Shown here piece by piece: positions 29,793 through 39,974 of a stretch of 64,000 nucleotides of DNA (position 1 is its first letter; the number at the start of each line of letters is the position of its first letter). The notes below the pieces were generated by a model. It searched no databases. It saw nothing but the letters and a program-made list of their open reading frames with translations, and was not told where the DNA came from. Made by a program: the position numbers and the translations under genes. Origin of the DNA: Nitzschia sp. pyKryTriq1. Its lineage: Eukaryota; Bacillariophyta; Bacillariophyceae; Bacillariales; Bacillariaceae. The DNA lies in assembly GCA_956465555.1 (NCBI GenBank), contig OY101116.1, forward strand, positions 2,728,001 to 2,792,000. Reading direction: 5' to 3'.

Positions 29793-31612
29793 TCAGGCGG
29801 ATTTCATGTTTTCCTCTCCACTTTGACCGGCATTCTTGGCACCTTGCGCCTGGGTGGAAGAGGCAGTGGGCCTTAGGTCGATTTGGTTCGAGGGCGAATG
29901 GGAATCTGCCCTGGAAGCGGGGGCGTACATCATGCCGCTAGGATATATGGGCTGATCATACGGAAAGTACACATGGTGTGTCGCGGACGGGTTTGCTATA
30001 AGAAGGGGGGGAAGTGAGAACGTCATTCATCAATGCCCTAGAGTTCCCCTATCTACTGTATATCTTTCTCACCTTGTGCAGCACCCAAGTAGGTCGGTGC
30101 GAACGCAGCAGCATCAGGATTCATATGAGAAAACTGAGAAGAATCGTCAGGAGAAACACTCATATACTGCGTGGCTTGGTTGTCGTGGGCGGTGGATGAT
30201 GAATCACTCTGGCGTGGATCCGCCGAGTGTCCCCTTGGATTGACATTGCTCGTCCCATGTGACCCAGGCATAGGCATCGGGATTAAGATGGGGCTCGACG
30301 TTGTTGATCCATAGGAGGAAAGATGATAGTCGCCAGTGTCAAAGCTTCCCGGAGGGACACCCGGCTGAAGCATTACGTTTTGAGGCTGAACTTGGTGGTG
30401 GCTTGGTGACATGCCAGCACGATGGCGTTCTTGTTGACCATGGTACATGTGATGAAGCTGGCGCTGTTGCATTTCATACTGTCTCTGCATCATCCAATGC
30501 TGTGTAGACGCAGGCGCCATCAACGAATCTTGTGGCCTAGGGTTATGGTATTGCCGCAAATCCATCCCTTGGTCATAGACTGGGTATGGATGCAAGGTTG
30601 TGTATCGCATAGGGCTAGGCTGCGACGCGCCCGAAGCACGGTCGCCCGAGGGGGGAATGTATTGCGGGTGGCTAGTATGCCCACTCGCCCCCTGTTTACC
30701 CTTCGATTGACGCCTGTCTCGGCCGCCCTTCTTTCCCGTTGACTGAGGCTGTTGTTGTTTCTGATAGCTTTGATTGCCTGGCTTTGAGTGAGAGGGCCGA
30801 GCTCCTGGATCAGAAGCATCCGATTGCTTCGCCTGCCGGCCGCCGTAGGGTGTCTCTGGCTGAACATCAGCCATCTCACTGGCCACTACACTAAGGTCGA
30901 TAGCCGAGAAATTGCGATCAGTGTTCATCTTCGATGGAGACGTGGGTGTGCTGGCTACCTTGTCAGGGTAAACACTCAGTTTGCCCCACTTTGTGACGGC
31001 CAAACGAATGTGCTTTCCTTGATACAATTCAAGTGTGCAGTTTCTTAATACAACAGCCCCAGAACACCGCGACACTTCCTCTAGTAGGTCAATCTGTTCA
31101 TCCCGTGCTCTAAGCGAAACAGTTCCTGTCTCATCTCCAATTTCGACTTCTGCAAGGCGTACCCTAGACTGATCTACTCTCTTCTTGTCCACAACGAGCG
31201 TCACTTTACCCACAAGGCTGTTATACAGGCAAAAAGTCAGTGAGCTACGCAATCGTACATTCATAAAGGTACTTGAAACTGTTGAAACTTACACGCAAAG
31301 ATTGTATCCGCCTCTGGGGGGTTGCAGTCGTTTCTGGGAATTTGTTGATAATGCTGGGTCTAGTTCTGAAACTGCTGCAGTGCTTTCGTCTTCAAGATCG
31401 ATAGCTTTTGGAGGTTCTGTGTCCGTTCCCAGCTCCCGTTCCGCCTTGACTCGTGCAAGTTCTTGCTCCAGCATTGCATGATCGATGTTGTAGGCGTTTG
31501 TCAAGTCAGATACATGGACGTATGTTGCTCGACGCAGAACTGGCCGGGCGTCTTGAGGGGGAGAAGTTGTTTGGAGATTGCTCATAGTACTATCGACGAT
31601 CATTGTAGACAT
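29793..31612 (-). CDS. OB-fold nucleic-acid-binding protein with long Gln/Pro/Ser tail
   Basis: 555 residues from three exons: 31612..31293, 31217..30073 and 29995..29793. Introns are 75 bp (GTAAGT...AACAG) and 77 bp (GTGAGA...TTATAG); both joins keep frame (GGYNLCV-LVGKVT and GAAQ-ANPSATHH). Residues about 98-185 form an OB fold: RGGYNLCV, then KVTLVVDKKR, RLAEVEIGDETGTVSLRAR, then LRNCTLELYQGKHIRLAVTKWG. This matches the plant/protist OB-fold proteins related to SOSS-B/hSSB single-strand binding proteins. The remaining 370 residues are disordered, rich in Gln, His, Ser, Pro and Met, ending with a short exon. A role in RNA or single-stranded DNA binding is inferred from the fold. Start chosen at the first ATG of the open frame (31612). 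Confidence 0.75.
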
Positions 31613-31777
31613 GACTTGATGACGACGAATCCTCGAACAAATAGTATTTTGTGATTTCAGATTGTGACGAGAACCCCCGAAAGTACGAGCGAATAAACCT
31701 TTCTGAAATTGTAGGAACAACTCGTCTCACTCAGAACCCCCTACTACTAAGTCAACTTCCACCACAACACTACAACC

Positions 31778-32089
31778 TTATCCGCCAAGCACAGACGCAA
31801 TGCCTTCCCACCTAGCAAGAGAATTGATCTTGACTCCTCGACTCCTCCCCTCAGCAAGGTCCAAGGCTACAGTAGTTGCTCCCCAGCTGCTTTTTCGAAA
31901 TTCTACCAACACTGACTGAGAATGATATTGCTTGAGAGACGACTTCAGCCAAAAAGCGAGAATCATTTTGCGAAGATGGTCTTCAAGGAACCAGGATGTA
32001 TTGCACGACTGACAGCAAAATGAGGCAGACGTGCTCAGTTTAGTAGACGACTCAAACGACCTCACGCACGAATTCTTACTTGGGGTCAT
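31778..32089 (-). CDS. Small orphan open frame (103 codons), doubtful
   Basis: ATG at 32089, stop at 31778. The product begins MTPSKNSCVRSFE and contains a CCQSC cluster and a Trp-rich middle (ILAFWLKSSLKQ). I do not recognise it. It lies just downstream, on the same strand, of an integrase-core fragment, so it may be retroelement-derived or a fragment of another gene. No RBS-like or splice logic supports it further. Confidence 0.2.
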   Translation of the reverse strand: MTPSKNSCVRSFESSTKLSTSASFCCQSCNTSWFLEDHLRKMILAFWLKSSLKQYHSQSVLVEFRKSSWGATTVALDLAEGRSRGVKINSLARWEGIASVLGG

Positions 32090-32155
32090 ATTATCTGCGA
32101 TCGGTGTTTCGAATTATTTGACCTATCTGAATATTTAAAATGCAGAGGCCCTAAT

Positions 32156-32280
32156 CTTTGTATTGGTTTCTTTTTAATGCCGTAGTCGTTTACGAGCATT
32201 TCGGAGAATTCCGCCATAAATTCCGTGCCTCGGTCGAAGGTGACTTCTTGAGGCCATGGAAGATCCTTCAGGACATTATC
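32156..32280 (-). mobile_element. Retrotransposon integrase-core fragment (degraded)
   Basis: Reading the minus strand from 32280, an open stretch encodes DNVLKDLPWPQEVTFDRGTE followed by FMAEFSEMLVNDYGIKKKPI. This is the second part of an rve integrase core: the FDRGTEF segment carries the second catalytic Asp of the DDE triad and the following block leads toward the Glu. Similarity stops abruptly after KKKPI, and no reverse transcriptase, RNase H or gag part is found nearby. It is therefore a short relic of an LTR retrotransposon, not an active element. Confidence 0.75.
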
Positions 32281-32327
32281 TACCGACGACGGGCAGACTA
32301 TGGTCGTACGAGTCGCGTAGACCGTGT
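32262..32327 (+). repeat. Interspersed repeat, uninterrupted copy (empty site)
   Basis: 66 bp. Bases 32272-32327 match 53642-53697 at 49 of 56 positions, and bases 32262-32277 match 53085-53100 at 16 of 16. In the 53-kb copy the two parts are separated by a 541-bp insertion. Overlaps the start of the integrase relic. Confidence 0.8.
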
Positions 32328-33026
32328 GTATTGCAACGAACCTCTCTCAAGTAAAGTAAAGCAAAGTAAACTTTCGTCTCAAACTCGAGATTATGACAAT
32401 GTTATTCTACCTTTGATAACTCCATTTGTTGGGTTTGGATCTTTGCTCTCGCCGGTCAGTCTTGGAACTGCAGAATCCAATTAATCATATCTTCCGTGAT
32501 GAAGATACTAATATTCGCTCCCAACTGTCTATATCTCTATCCCACATCCTTTCCTGTTATGGTAGCCTTTCGCTCCGTTTAGGGAATCACAATCGTTGGA
32601 TTGTATTGTTCATTCTTCATGTATAGTAAACAATAGTTTCCGCTGGAACGTCGCTTCCAAGACTATCGTCCGATTGAATCGCAGACTCATCCGATTGGAT
32701 CTCCATTTGGGACTGTTTCTGTACATCGCGAATCCAATTCACGACACCCACCCTCGACTCCTCTCGACGCTAATATTCTATTCCCTACCGGTATGATACT
32801 GTATTATTCCCTACCGGTATTGTATTCCATGACTTCATGGTCTTCTCGCTCTGTACTCCTAGTAGACTATTACTATCCGCCGATCGAACAGGAACCATCA
32901 CATCATCAGCATTCATACATACTCGTACAAGTACAAGTGACAGGAACTAATTCCCCGTCGTGGTGTATGAAGAACAGGTCCATCCCTTACAAAATGGAAG
33001 CATAGTGAATCGAATCATCCGACAAA

Positions 33027-34230
33027 ATGAACTCACGACAGCAATTGAAACAATCACCGACTTCGTCCGTGTATCCACTTCGTCCACCGGGAAGTGAAGT
33101 GATTGTGAGATACAGCGAGAACGACCTAACCACATATGATAGGCTCGTAGTCTACCTCAGCTCGCTATTCTTTGTTGGAGGTGTATTCTGGGTTCCAGCT
33201 CTTTATGCATGGGCATGGAAGAAATTTCAGTCGATACCAAAGAGTCAGAGAAAAAGGAGAGCTATATATTTAGGCCTGGTGATTGTTGCCTCTACTTTCT
33301 TTGCAGTCGGTCCACATCGAAACCATCGGGTAGGGGAGCTAATCCATGTTCATAGATGGAGTCTGTGGAAATCATGGCTTCGATTCTTTGCATTCGAGAT
33401 TGTGGCTGACCAAGGCTTTGACTCTGTGAAGCATTTGATTGACCGGCAAGCCATTGTAGCTGTCAGCCCCCATGGGATTTTCCCGTTTGGCCTTGCTTTT
33501 GCAGCACTCAGTGATGTTTCGGCGAAAGCATTTGGTCGGTTCCGAGCGGTTGTAGCTTCTGCGACTCAGATGATTCCGTGGGTGAGGGATGTGCTAACAT
33601 GGGTTGACGCGGTGTAAGTTACCTACTACATTTGTCCAATCGATGATGAATTACCGATACTTTACTTACGATACTGTACTTACAAATGCATTCTAAAAAA
33701 GTGATGCCTCGAGATCTGCAGTGGATAAAGCAATATCAGAAGGGTCTAGGATAGGCTTGGCTCCCGGTGGAATTGCAGAGATGTTCGAAGGATATCCAAA
33801 AACTGGAACTCATCCGGATGAAGAGTACGCTATAGTCCGAAAAGGAATATTTCGCTTGGCAGTCCAACACGGTGTGCCAATTATCCCGGTTTATTGCTTT
33901 GGTAGTACAAAACTGCTCCGCCGACTTCAGTTGCCTTCGCTTGTCGAAAAGATCTCTCTCCTCCTCCGTGTCAGTCTAGTTGTATTCTACGGTCAAGGAT
34001 TCCTTCCCATTCCATTCCGCCAGAAGCTGCTATATGTCATGGGGAAGCCTATTTATCCCAACGGAGGAGATCGTCACAACGAGTCGTCTTCGTCTTTGAA
34101 TGGGTCTACAACGGATCAACAGGTCGACGAAATGTTTGCTAGATATTGCGAGGAAATTATCCGTATCTTTGAAAGACAAAAGGAGTCCTACGGATGGGCA
34201 CACAAAACGCTCAAACTTATAACGCGGTAA
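33027..34230 (+). CDS. DGAT2: Diacylglycerol O-acyltransferase 2 family (DGAT2)
   Basis: 371 residues from exons 33027..33613 and 33702..34230; the 88-bp intron starts GTAAGT and ends AAAAAAG, restoring WVDAV-DASRSAVDK. DGAT2 enzymes acylate diacylglycerol (or monoacylglycerol, wax alcohols) at the ER and lipid droplets. Two hydrophobic segments near 38-62 and 80-96 form the membrane hairpin. The active-site block is VSPHGIFPFGLAF, with SPHG at 147-150 in place of the animal HPHG or plant EPHS. The second signature is GLAPGGIAEMF, followed by RKGIFRLAVQHGVPIIPVYCFG. C-terminal region ARYCEEIIRIFERQKESYG is typical. Diatoms have several DGAT2 paralogues; substrate preference cannot be read from sequence. 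Confidence 0.88.
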
Positions 34231-34432
34231 AAACGAAACCATAATGATGATCTACCAACTAAAATTGATTAAAATTTATGCCATCACACATAGAACTATA
34301 GCTAGCGAAGAAACTTCTTCGGGTGCTGACAAACCCAATAGCTTCTTGATTGTATTTTTGCTTCTTCAATAGAAACATATTTTCCACGCTGCCGCATTGA
34401 CAGTATATAGCGCGTACTTCGAAGAAGAATGC

Positions 34433-35740
34433 TCACAAAAATGGAAAGCCAACCCGGTAATCGGGGTCCAACAAATCACCACCATGCTTCTTGGCCACAA
34501 CCTGCCAAGACGGACTTTGAGGGCTCAAATCAATCACAGCTTCATCATAGAATCCGTGCCCCGAAAGCGAGAAATGATCCTCTAGGATCGAACGAGTACA
34601 TAAGCTTTCTCCATCCACATATTCGTCTTCCGTTCTGTCGCCATATATAGCAACAGTGAATTCCAAGGCCACTGAGGTGTCGCTGGTGGTGTTCTCCATG
34701 TTGAAGTGCAAGCAACGCGCACCATCGAACAGGAAGCCAAGGCCGACCGACTTTGTGATCAATGGATGCCAGTCTTCTTTACCCGGATGAGACTCAGTGT
34801 AAAGTGCATTGGTCCCCATAGCAGCAGTGAGGGGAACGTGAAAATGAAGGAAACCTATACTGTGGCCGTTGGATGTCCCACAATGTGGGCCATCGGATGC
34901 ATCGCCCGGTTTCAGTATTCGGATCTTCGGAAACGCCTGGTATCTGTAGGAGATACGAGATGAAGCACCATGGAAAAGATTTTGCGACATGGCCATGGAA
35001 TGTAGCAGTGGGATACAAAAGGACGTCACAAAGGCATCATACGCTTCTTGGAAGGGTCTTCTTCCAGTCCTCTTTAGCAAAGGAGCCATAGCTTCCCCTA
35101 GGCCAACCAACTCGTGAAGTTTCGACAAATCACGGACACCCAAAGTCTCCGCAAGAAGTTCATGCAGAGGATGGGTATGAATATCGTAAAGAAAGGGCCG
35201 CTCCTGGCGAAGGCGCACGTACGGTACTCCAACCGAGCCTGCGATAGCCGCATGTACTTCAAGGTTTGTGCGGTTTCGGACCTTCTCTCTCATTAAACGG
35301 GCCTTCCGTAGATGGGGCTCCATGGTTCTTCGAATTAATGAATCAAAGATGGGGACATCGGGACTGCCCCCAGTTTCTCTTCGAAGGTCCATTCCAAACG
35401 TAGGGAAGTTTTCGTGCAACCTCGAGAAGCTATCCTGGAGAAGGTTAGCAGATTCCATTGATGAAGAGGACGAACCAGACAAGGAATGCAGAGTCTGCGT
35501 CCGCGTAATTCCGCTGACAACATAATTCTTGGGCTGGGCTTCTCGCACTTCATCGACGGTGTCAGACTCTGGTTCTCCATCTGCATCTGCATCTGCATCT
35601 GCATCGTTGAAAAGTATCGGTGCGCTTTTCAGACCATGTTGAAAATCCGAATCCGTTGTTTTCAGGTAGGGCTGCCGAGAGCCACCAAGGAACCGATGGC
35701 CAATGGCACCATTAGATGCCGGTGTGGTTATGGACATCAT
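34433..35740 (-). CDS. StrG-like / cupin-type oxygenase
   Basis: 435 residues from the ATG at 35740 (a second ATG follows immediately). The N-terminal 140 residues are poorly conserved and include a DADADADADGE run coded by a GCATCT microsatellite. Residues about 270-385 resemble the StrG-type 2-oxoglutarate/Fe(II) dioxygenase-like fold: FPKIRILKPGDASDGPHCGT, then IGFLHFHVPLTAAMGTNALY, then GFLFDGARCLHFNMENTTSD and a final beta strand EFTVAIYG. The His residues in these blocks are candidates for metal ligands, although the HxD motif is not obvious, so catalytic activity is uncertain. No targeting sequence is seen. The family includes streptomycin-biosynthesis StrG and many uncharacterised fungal and algal proteins. 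Convergent with DGAT2, 202 bp apart. Confidence 0.6.
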   Translation of the reverse strand: MMSITTPASNGAIGHRFLGGSRQPYLKTTDSDFQHGLKSAPILFNDADADADADGEPESDTVDEVREAQPKNYVVSGITRTQTLHSLSGSSSSSMESANLLQDSFSRLHENFPTFGMDLRRETGGSPDVPIFDSLIRRTMEPHLRKARLMREKVRNRTNLEVHAAIAGSVGVPYVRLRQERPFLYDIHTHPLHELLAETLGVRDLSKLHELVGLGEAMAPLLKRTGRRPFQEAYDAFVTSFCIPLLHSMAMSQNLFHGASSRISYRYQAFPKIRILKPGDASDGPHCGTSNGHSIGFLHFHVPLTAAMGTNALYTESHPGKEDWHPLITKSVGLGFLFDGARCLHFNMENTTSDTSVALEFTVAIYGDRTEDEYVDGESLCTRSILEDHFSLSGHGFYDEAVIDLSPQSPSWQVVAKKHGGDLLDPDYRVGFPFL

Positions 35741-35946
35741 TGCTAGTTGCTATAGTCGTGAAATCGATGAATGGCACAGTTTAGCGATTGAGTTGCTTCA
35801 AAATGTCCACATTCGAACATGCATGCATTATGGGGTGATGTTTTTGTTCGATTGATGGAGGAGGGCTTCGTGGCCTTCGTCAACGATCGCTCCTACCTCC
35901 TACGGTACGGCTAACAATAGACCAGGTCGTTGGGTATGGTTCTCTG

Positions 35947-36030
35947 GTACGCAGTACCAGTACTGGTACTGTACATGTACTGTACTGTACTGTACTGTTC
36001 TGTACTGTGCTGTACTGTACTGGTACCAGG
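35947..36030. repeat. (GTACT)n simple repeat
   Basis: About 84 bp of TGTACTGTACTG-type tandem pentamers, bounded by GGTACC-containing palindromes. Self-complementary through its GTAC cores. Confidence 0.85.
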
Positions 36031-36868
36031 TAACAATACCAACACACACGCACTCTTCTTTCGTGTCGCGTCGTCCTGACCTCGTCGTCACCTCGTTTCC
36101 AATCAAATTCAGGATTGGGGATCGACGACGTCAGTTCGACGTTCGACGGAGTATCAGATCTAAAAAAGTCGCCAGTAAAGCATGACCCAAGAAACGATTG
36201 CATTTGCATCAATGGAGAATAGCACATGCTCGACGTCGTTAAAGGCTGCACTTTGCAAAGGGTCTCCAAATAAGAGAGAGCCTGGCGAATGAACTCTAAT
36301 TGTGGTGATTGAACCATCGATTCGTACGTCAGAATCTCTCTCTTCCTGTGATGTTCAATATATCCAATCATGTATATAATAAACTGACAACACCTCTAGT
36401 GTCCAAACCTTAACTCTGCGATGCGTCATGCGTTTGATGTCAAGGAGAATCTGGGAAGGAATGTTGGTGTCACCAAGAGCAATGAATGTCTTGCACATAC
36501 AAGGGATTAAATCCTGGCAGAAAAAGTTCGGCAGGCGAACTTGTAATAGTTTGGGCATATATATTATATTGTAATCGTCATCCGAACAGGGCATATTAAA
36601 TGAATGACGTAAAATATCCGATGCGACCAAGCAAATGGATAACGAACTTTCTAAAAATTTGTTTGTACTACTTGTAACAGTAGTAGTGCAGATTTTGAGT
36701 TCGACTCGACCGACTTCTCTACTCGCATGGACGCTCGCGAAAATTCTGTACTGGTACTCGTACAGTACAGTACGCCATACCGGTACCAGGTACCGTATGC
36801 AACATGCGACATACGATTGCACAGTCTGTCTGTCAACAGATATTCTGATATTCTGATGACGTTCTTAA

Positions 36869-37374
36869 TGTAACAGAATTGAAACAGATTTGGTTTTCTG
36901 ATAATTGTGAGCCTATTATTATTGTCTATTTTGCTACTCTTGATTTTCCAGAAAAACTTCCAGTAGTAATTGCAATTGCATTTCCCAGTAGTAAATCCAC
37001 AGGATTCTACTGTTTTTCATCTTGCCACATCGTTGGCACTGACTCAGGATGTGCATCTCTTTATCCCTACTGGGAACTTGAAGGATGTAGGTCCTAGTAC
37101 TTGATCTAGTATCTGATCTAGCCACATCAGTAAGTGGGAAGCTAGAACGTGTAATTTCGCTCGGGCGCTCGTGGCTGGGATTGCTCGAACCTGTGCGTGG
37201 CTCCGCGCGTTGATTTCCTCGATCAGGACAGAAGGACATACTGATGACGTCATACGCCAGTCGTCATCAAACCTTGTCGAACATATACGGACGTACACAA
37301 CATCGTACGTCATTACTATTATACAACATGTAATGGTTGAACAGTACGTACTTCTACTATTCTGTTCTAATACT
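36869..37374 (-). mobile_element. Probable LTR remnant of a Ty1/copia-like element with CRE sites
   Basis: On the minus strand a purine-rich tract ATTAAGGGGAGT (37375-37386) is followed by TATTAGAACAGAATAG, the arrangement of a polypurine tract next to a copia-type LTR start (consensus TGTTAGAA). The other end on the plus strand starts TGTAACAGAATTG (36869), sharing AACAGAAT as an imperfect inverted terminus. Inside is a perfect cAMP-response-like palindrome TGACGTCA (37245-37252), plus half sites near 37305 and just outside near 36857. No coding part of the element remains beside the tract. Boundaries are my estimate. Confidence 0.4.
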
Positions 37375-37535
37375 CCCCTTAATGGCGGAAGTAGTTGTGT
37401 CTTCTTAGTTGCTATCAGTAGACGATCTTCCGGTAGCTTGTAAAAGTGCATCAGGCTTACGGAACAGGTACTGATCATGGATACACGTAGTTTTACGTAG
37501 GACACACTCTGTTGCGGACAAGCGCTAAGTAGCGG

Positions 37536-37916
37536 TTATCGGACGCGAACAAAGGGAAGAAAGAGTACTACTAAAATCTTCAAATTTTGAAGCCAACACA
37601 CAACCCCAGGTTGGGTCACTTCCTCTACTGCGACCTCAATTGCCTGACCAAATCCCATAGTAACTCTTCTGGCAAATCCACCAGTTTTAATGTCATCTCT
37701 GATTGCAGTCTTTTCTCCATGTTCGATGACGAAATCCAAAAAGCGAGAAAAGTCAATGTCTTTCAGCTGATCTTCGATCTGGGTTAGTTCATCAGAGCCC
37801 GGATAGTATATCTTAACTTTTTCGAGTTCAAGGAACTTGTTGTCTTGGCAATCTTTCGAGACATGCAGCACATTGGCACCCGCAGCTCTCAACTCTTCTT
37901 CAATTCTTTTTCTCAT
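37536..37916 (-). CDS. Unassigned open frame, possible gene fragment
   Basis: 126 codons from the ATG at 37916. The product begins MRKRIEEELRAAGANVLHVS and includes KIYYPGSDELTQIEDQL and GFARRVTMGFGQAIEVAVEE. The composition is gene-like and the same frame continues upstream past the ATG to about 37998, so a 5' exon or a lost N-terminus is likely. The last residues (LVVLFLPFVRVR) look like read-through of non-coding sequence. I do not recognise the family. It may be a decayed gene or one exon of an unannotated gene. Confidence 0.3.
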   Translation of the reverse strand: MRKRIEEELRAAGANVLHVSKDCQDNKFLELEKVKIYYPGSDELTQIEDQLKDIDFSRFLDFVIEHGEKTAIRDDIKTGGFARRVTMGFGQAIEVAVEEVTQPGVVCWLQNLKILVVLFLPFVRVR

Positions 37917-38543
37917 TGATGATCTCCAGGAATTCAAAAACAGAACAAAGTTCTCATTCTTGAAAGTAGGACTCAGATGAAAGCGAAGGAATTGCTGTTC
38001 TCAAAGGGCAATGGAGCACCTGTTTTGATCATTTTTAGAGTCATTTCAGTGGCCATTGGACACCAACTGTATAGAGGTACATACAGTACAGAGGTACAGT
38101 AAAAGATTGATCTGTAGACACAGCCTGGTCCCCCAAATCCCCCCAAAGAACCCCAAATTGGTCAACCCCAAATTTGTCTGTCCGTCAGCGGATATCTAAA
38201 GAGTTTTAGTACAGCGTACCTGTACGTGTACATACCAGTACCGGTACGTAGTTACCCGTTGTGCTGACTCATGACTGCCTCGATTGATTGATGATGCATC
38301 AGATCCTCGGGTGATCGGATCGTGCGCAGATCGCTTTTGCTTTTTCTGGTTCCTTCGTGTTTTTTGCTTGCTTTGAAAAAACGTTGACCTTATGATATTG
38401 CTGCTTGCAGACCCATGTTGAGAACGCGACAACTGAGATCTGACAACGACTGACAAGTTAGAAAGAGTCGCTACTCGTATTACAATACAAAGTACTCAAT
38501 CAATCATTCAAACAAGAATACAATCACACAGTATTACTCAATC
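37917..38543. other. Intergenic region, GTAC patch, no gene seen
   Basis: 627 bp upstream of the SART3-like gene. GTAC patches lie at about 38078-38105 and 38215-38250 (one exact GTACCGGTAC near 38240), and a CCCCAAA-type short repeat at 38130-38175. No supported gene. Confidence 0.35.
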
Positions 38544-39956
38544 ATGTCCTACGACTACAACGCCCTGGTATCCGAAATCGCTTCGAGCCGCCGAAAGGCC
38601 GAACAAGCTTTGTCCTGCAGTACCAACAATCCCGAAGAAAAACTGCAGCACTTGCAGCAGTCGGTCGACTCCTTTTCCACTCTAAGTGCGCACTGCCCCA
38701 TGACTCCACTGTTGTGGATGCAGTACAGTAAGGATACAGCCGACTTGCTGCTCTGTTTGGGCGGTGGTGGCGGGGAAGAAACAGCAGCAGACACCCCATC
38801 AAGTGATGCTCTCGAAACTCGCTTGCAGCTCCTGGAATTAGCGCTCTCGGAGTTTCCAGGATCCGCGATATTGCAACTCCAATATTTGGAAATTTTACAA
38901 CTTACATGTCAACAACAACATGATAGCGACAACAACAGCCAAACGTTAGAGTTGGCGCTAACGTCGGCACTTGAAAATGTGGGCAAGGGATCGCATCGGA
39001 ACGAAGGCGTTTTGGTGGCGGCCATTTTTCAGCTGGCGAGCGATTTCTATGCCCGGCAGGGTAAGATCGACAGGGCACTGGCCAAGTTTATCGAACGAGC
39101 CCAGACGCCCATGAAGGATGTCAATGATAGTCTCACAGCGCAACTGGAAGCATTTTGTGTGGAGCATTCTTCCAAGATCTCGGCAGAGCAACGACAGGAA
39201 ACATTTCGATTACTGGAGGAAGCAAGACGGTACGAATCCAAAACGTTTGCTGCTTTGATTACCTGTGAAGATGAAGTGGATGTGGCCATGCACAAGGAAG
39301 GAATATTATCTAGACACCAGGTGGATCTAGAGCAAATAAATTGGGATACGATATTGCGGAGCGATGAAAAGACATGCTGAATGGGGTACGGGGGGATCCT
39401 GTCCGCGAATTCATTTATTCAGGATGCTCAAGCATGTTATCGTTTTCGAGTACATTTTCATGGGAAAATGAGCGATCTTAGTGAAGAGGAACAACAGCAG
39501 ATTAAAGAGGACGAGACTGCAATTCAGGAGCTGGCGCTGTGTGTCCATGAACGTGGTATTGCGGACTGTCCGACTGTGGAGTCGTCCCTGTGGTTGTCCT
39601 ACACTCGACACTTGGAATATGTGTTACTTGGCAACACACCTTTGCTTTCGCGGCTAAAGAGTGTGGTGGATCGTTCGGTCCTAAATTGCCCTTATAGCCT
39701 GGTTCTCTATCAACAAAAACTGCGACTCCAAGGATCTCTCGCAGAACAGGGGGTGGCGGTACTTGATCCGGATGAGCTGCAAAAGATCGTGCAAGAAGCT
39801 ATTGATGCCAAATTTATTTCATCAAAAGAAGCATGTTTAGTACCTGCCCTGGTAGCTTATGTCTGGTCTGAAGCTAATCCAGACTACTTGGTACTACGAG
39901 CACAAGAAAGTGTAATCGTATTTCGTACACGCCGATCTATTATAGCTTCAGCGTAA
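38544..39956 (+). pseudogene. Truncated SART3/Prp24-type HAT-repeat protein with in-frame TGA
   Basis: One continuous frame of 470 codons with a single internal TGA at 39378-39380. It starts at a good ATG (MSYDYNALVSEI). HAT-repeat features: PLLWMQYSKDTADLL, LQLQYLEILQL, then after the TGA a stretch with VESSLWLSYTRHLEYVL and RSVLNCPYSLVLYQQKL, typical of SART3, the U4/U6 snRNP recycling factor. The residues around the TGA read DEKTC-stop-MGYGG; a Trp there would recreate a HAT W-x-x-Y motif, so TGG-to-TGA is the simplest reading. Alternatively a 102-bp intron (39321-39422, GTGGAT...TTATTCAG, frame-preserving) would remove it. Either way the usual C-terminal HAT repeats, two RRMs and LSm-binding tail are missing, and the frame ends 18 bp from the next gene. 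Confidence 0.6.
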
Positions 39957-39974
39957 CTATAAAAGGTGCGACTC

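Larger units (their letters stand above)
31613..33026. other. Intergenic region with retroelement debris
   Basis: 1.41 kb. Contains an integrase-core fragment (32156-32280, minus), an interspersed repeat shared with the 53-kb region (32262-32327), and an unassigned minus-strand frame (31778-32089). The remainder up to the DGAT2 start shows AAAGTA-rich and CCTACCGGTAT patches but no intact gene. Confidence 0.55.
35741..37535. other. Gene-free region with simple repeat and LTR remnant
   Basis: 1.8 kb. Holds a GTACT simple repeat (35947-36030), a GTAC island at about 36745-36800, and a probable LTR remnant (36869-37374). No intact gene; open frames are interrupted and low in coding character. 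Confidence 0.5.

Noticed and set aside
37044-37505. 153-codon minus-strand frame across the LTR remnant
   Set aside because: It crosses the polypurine tract and LTR without motif content; better explained as chance openness.
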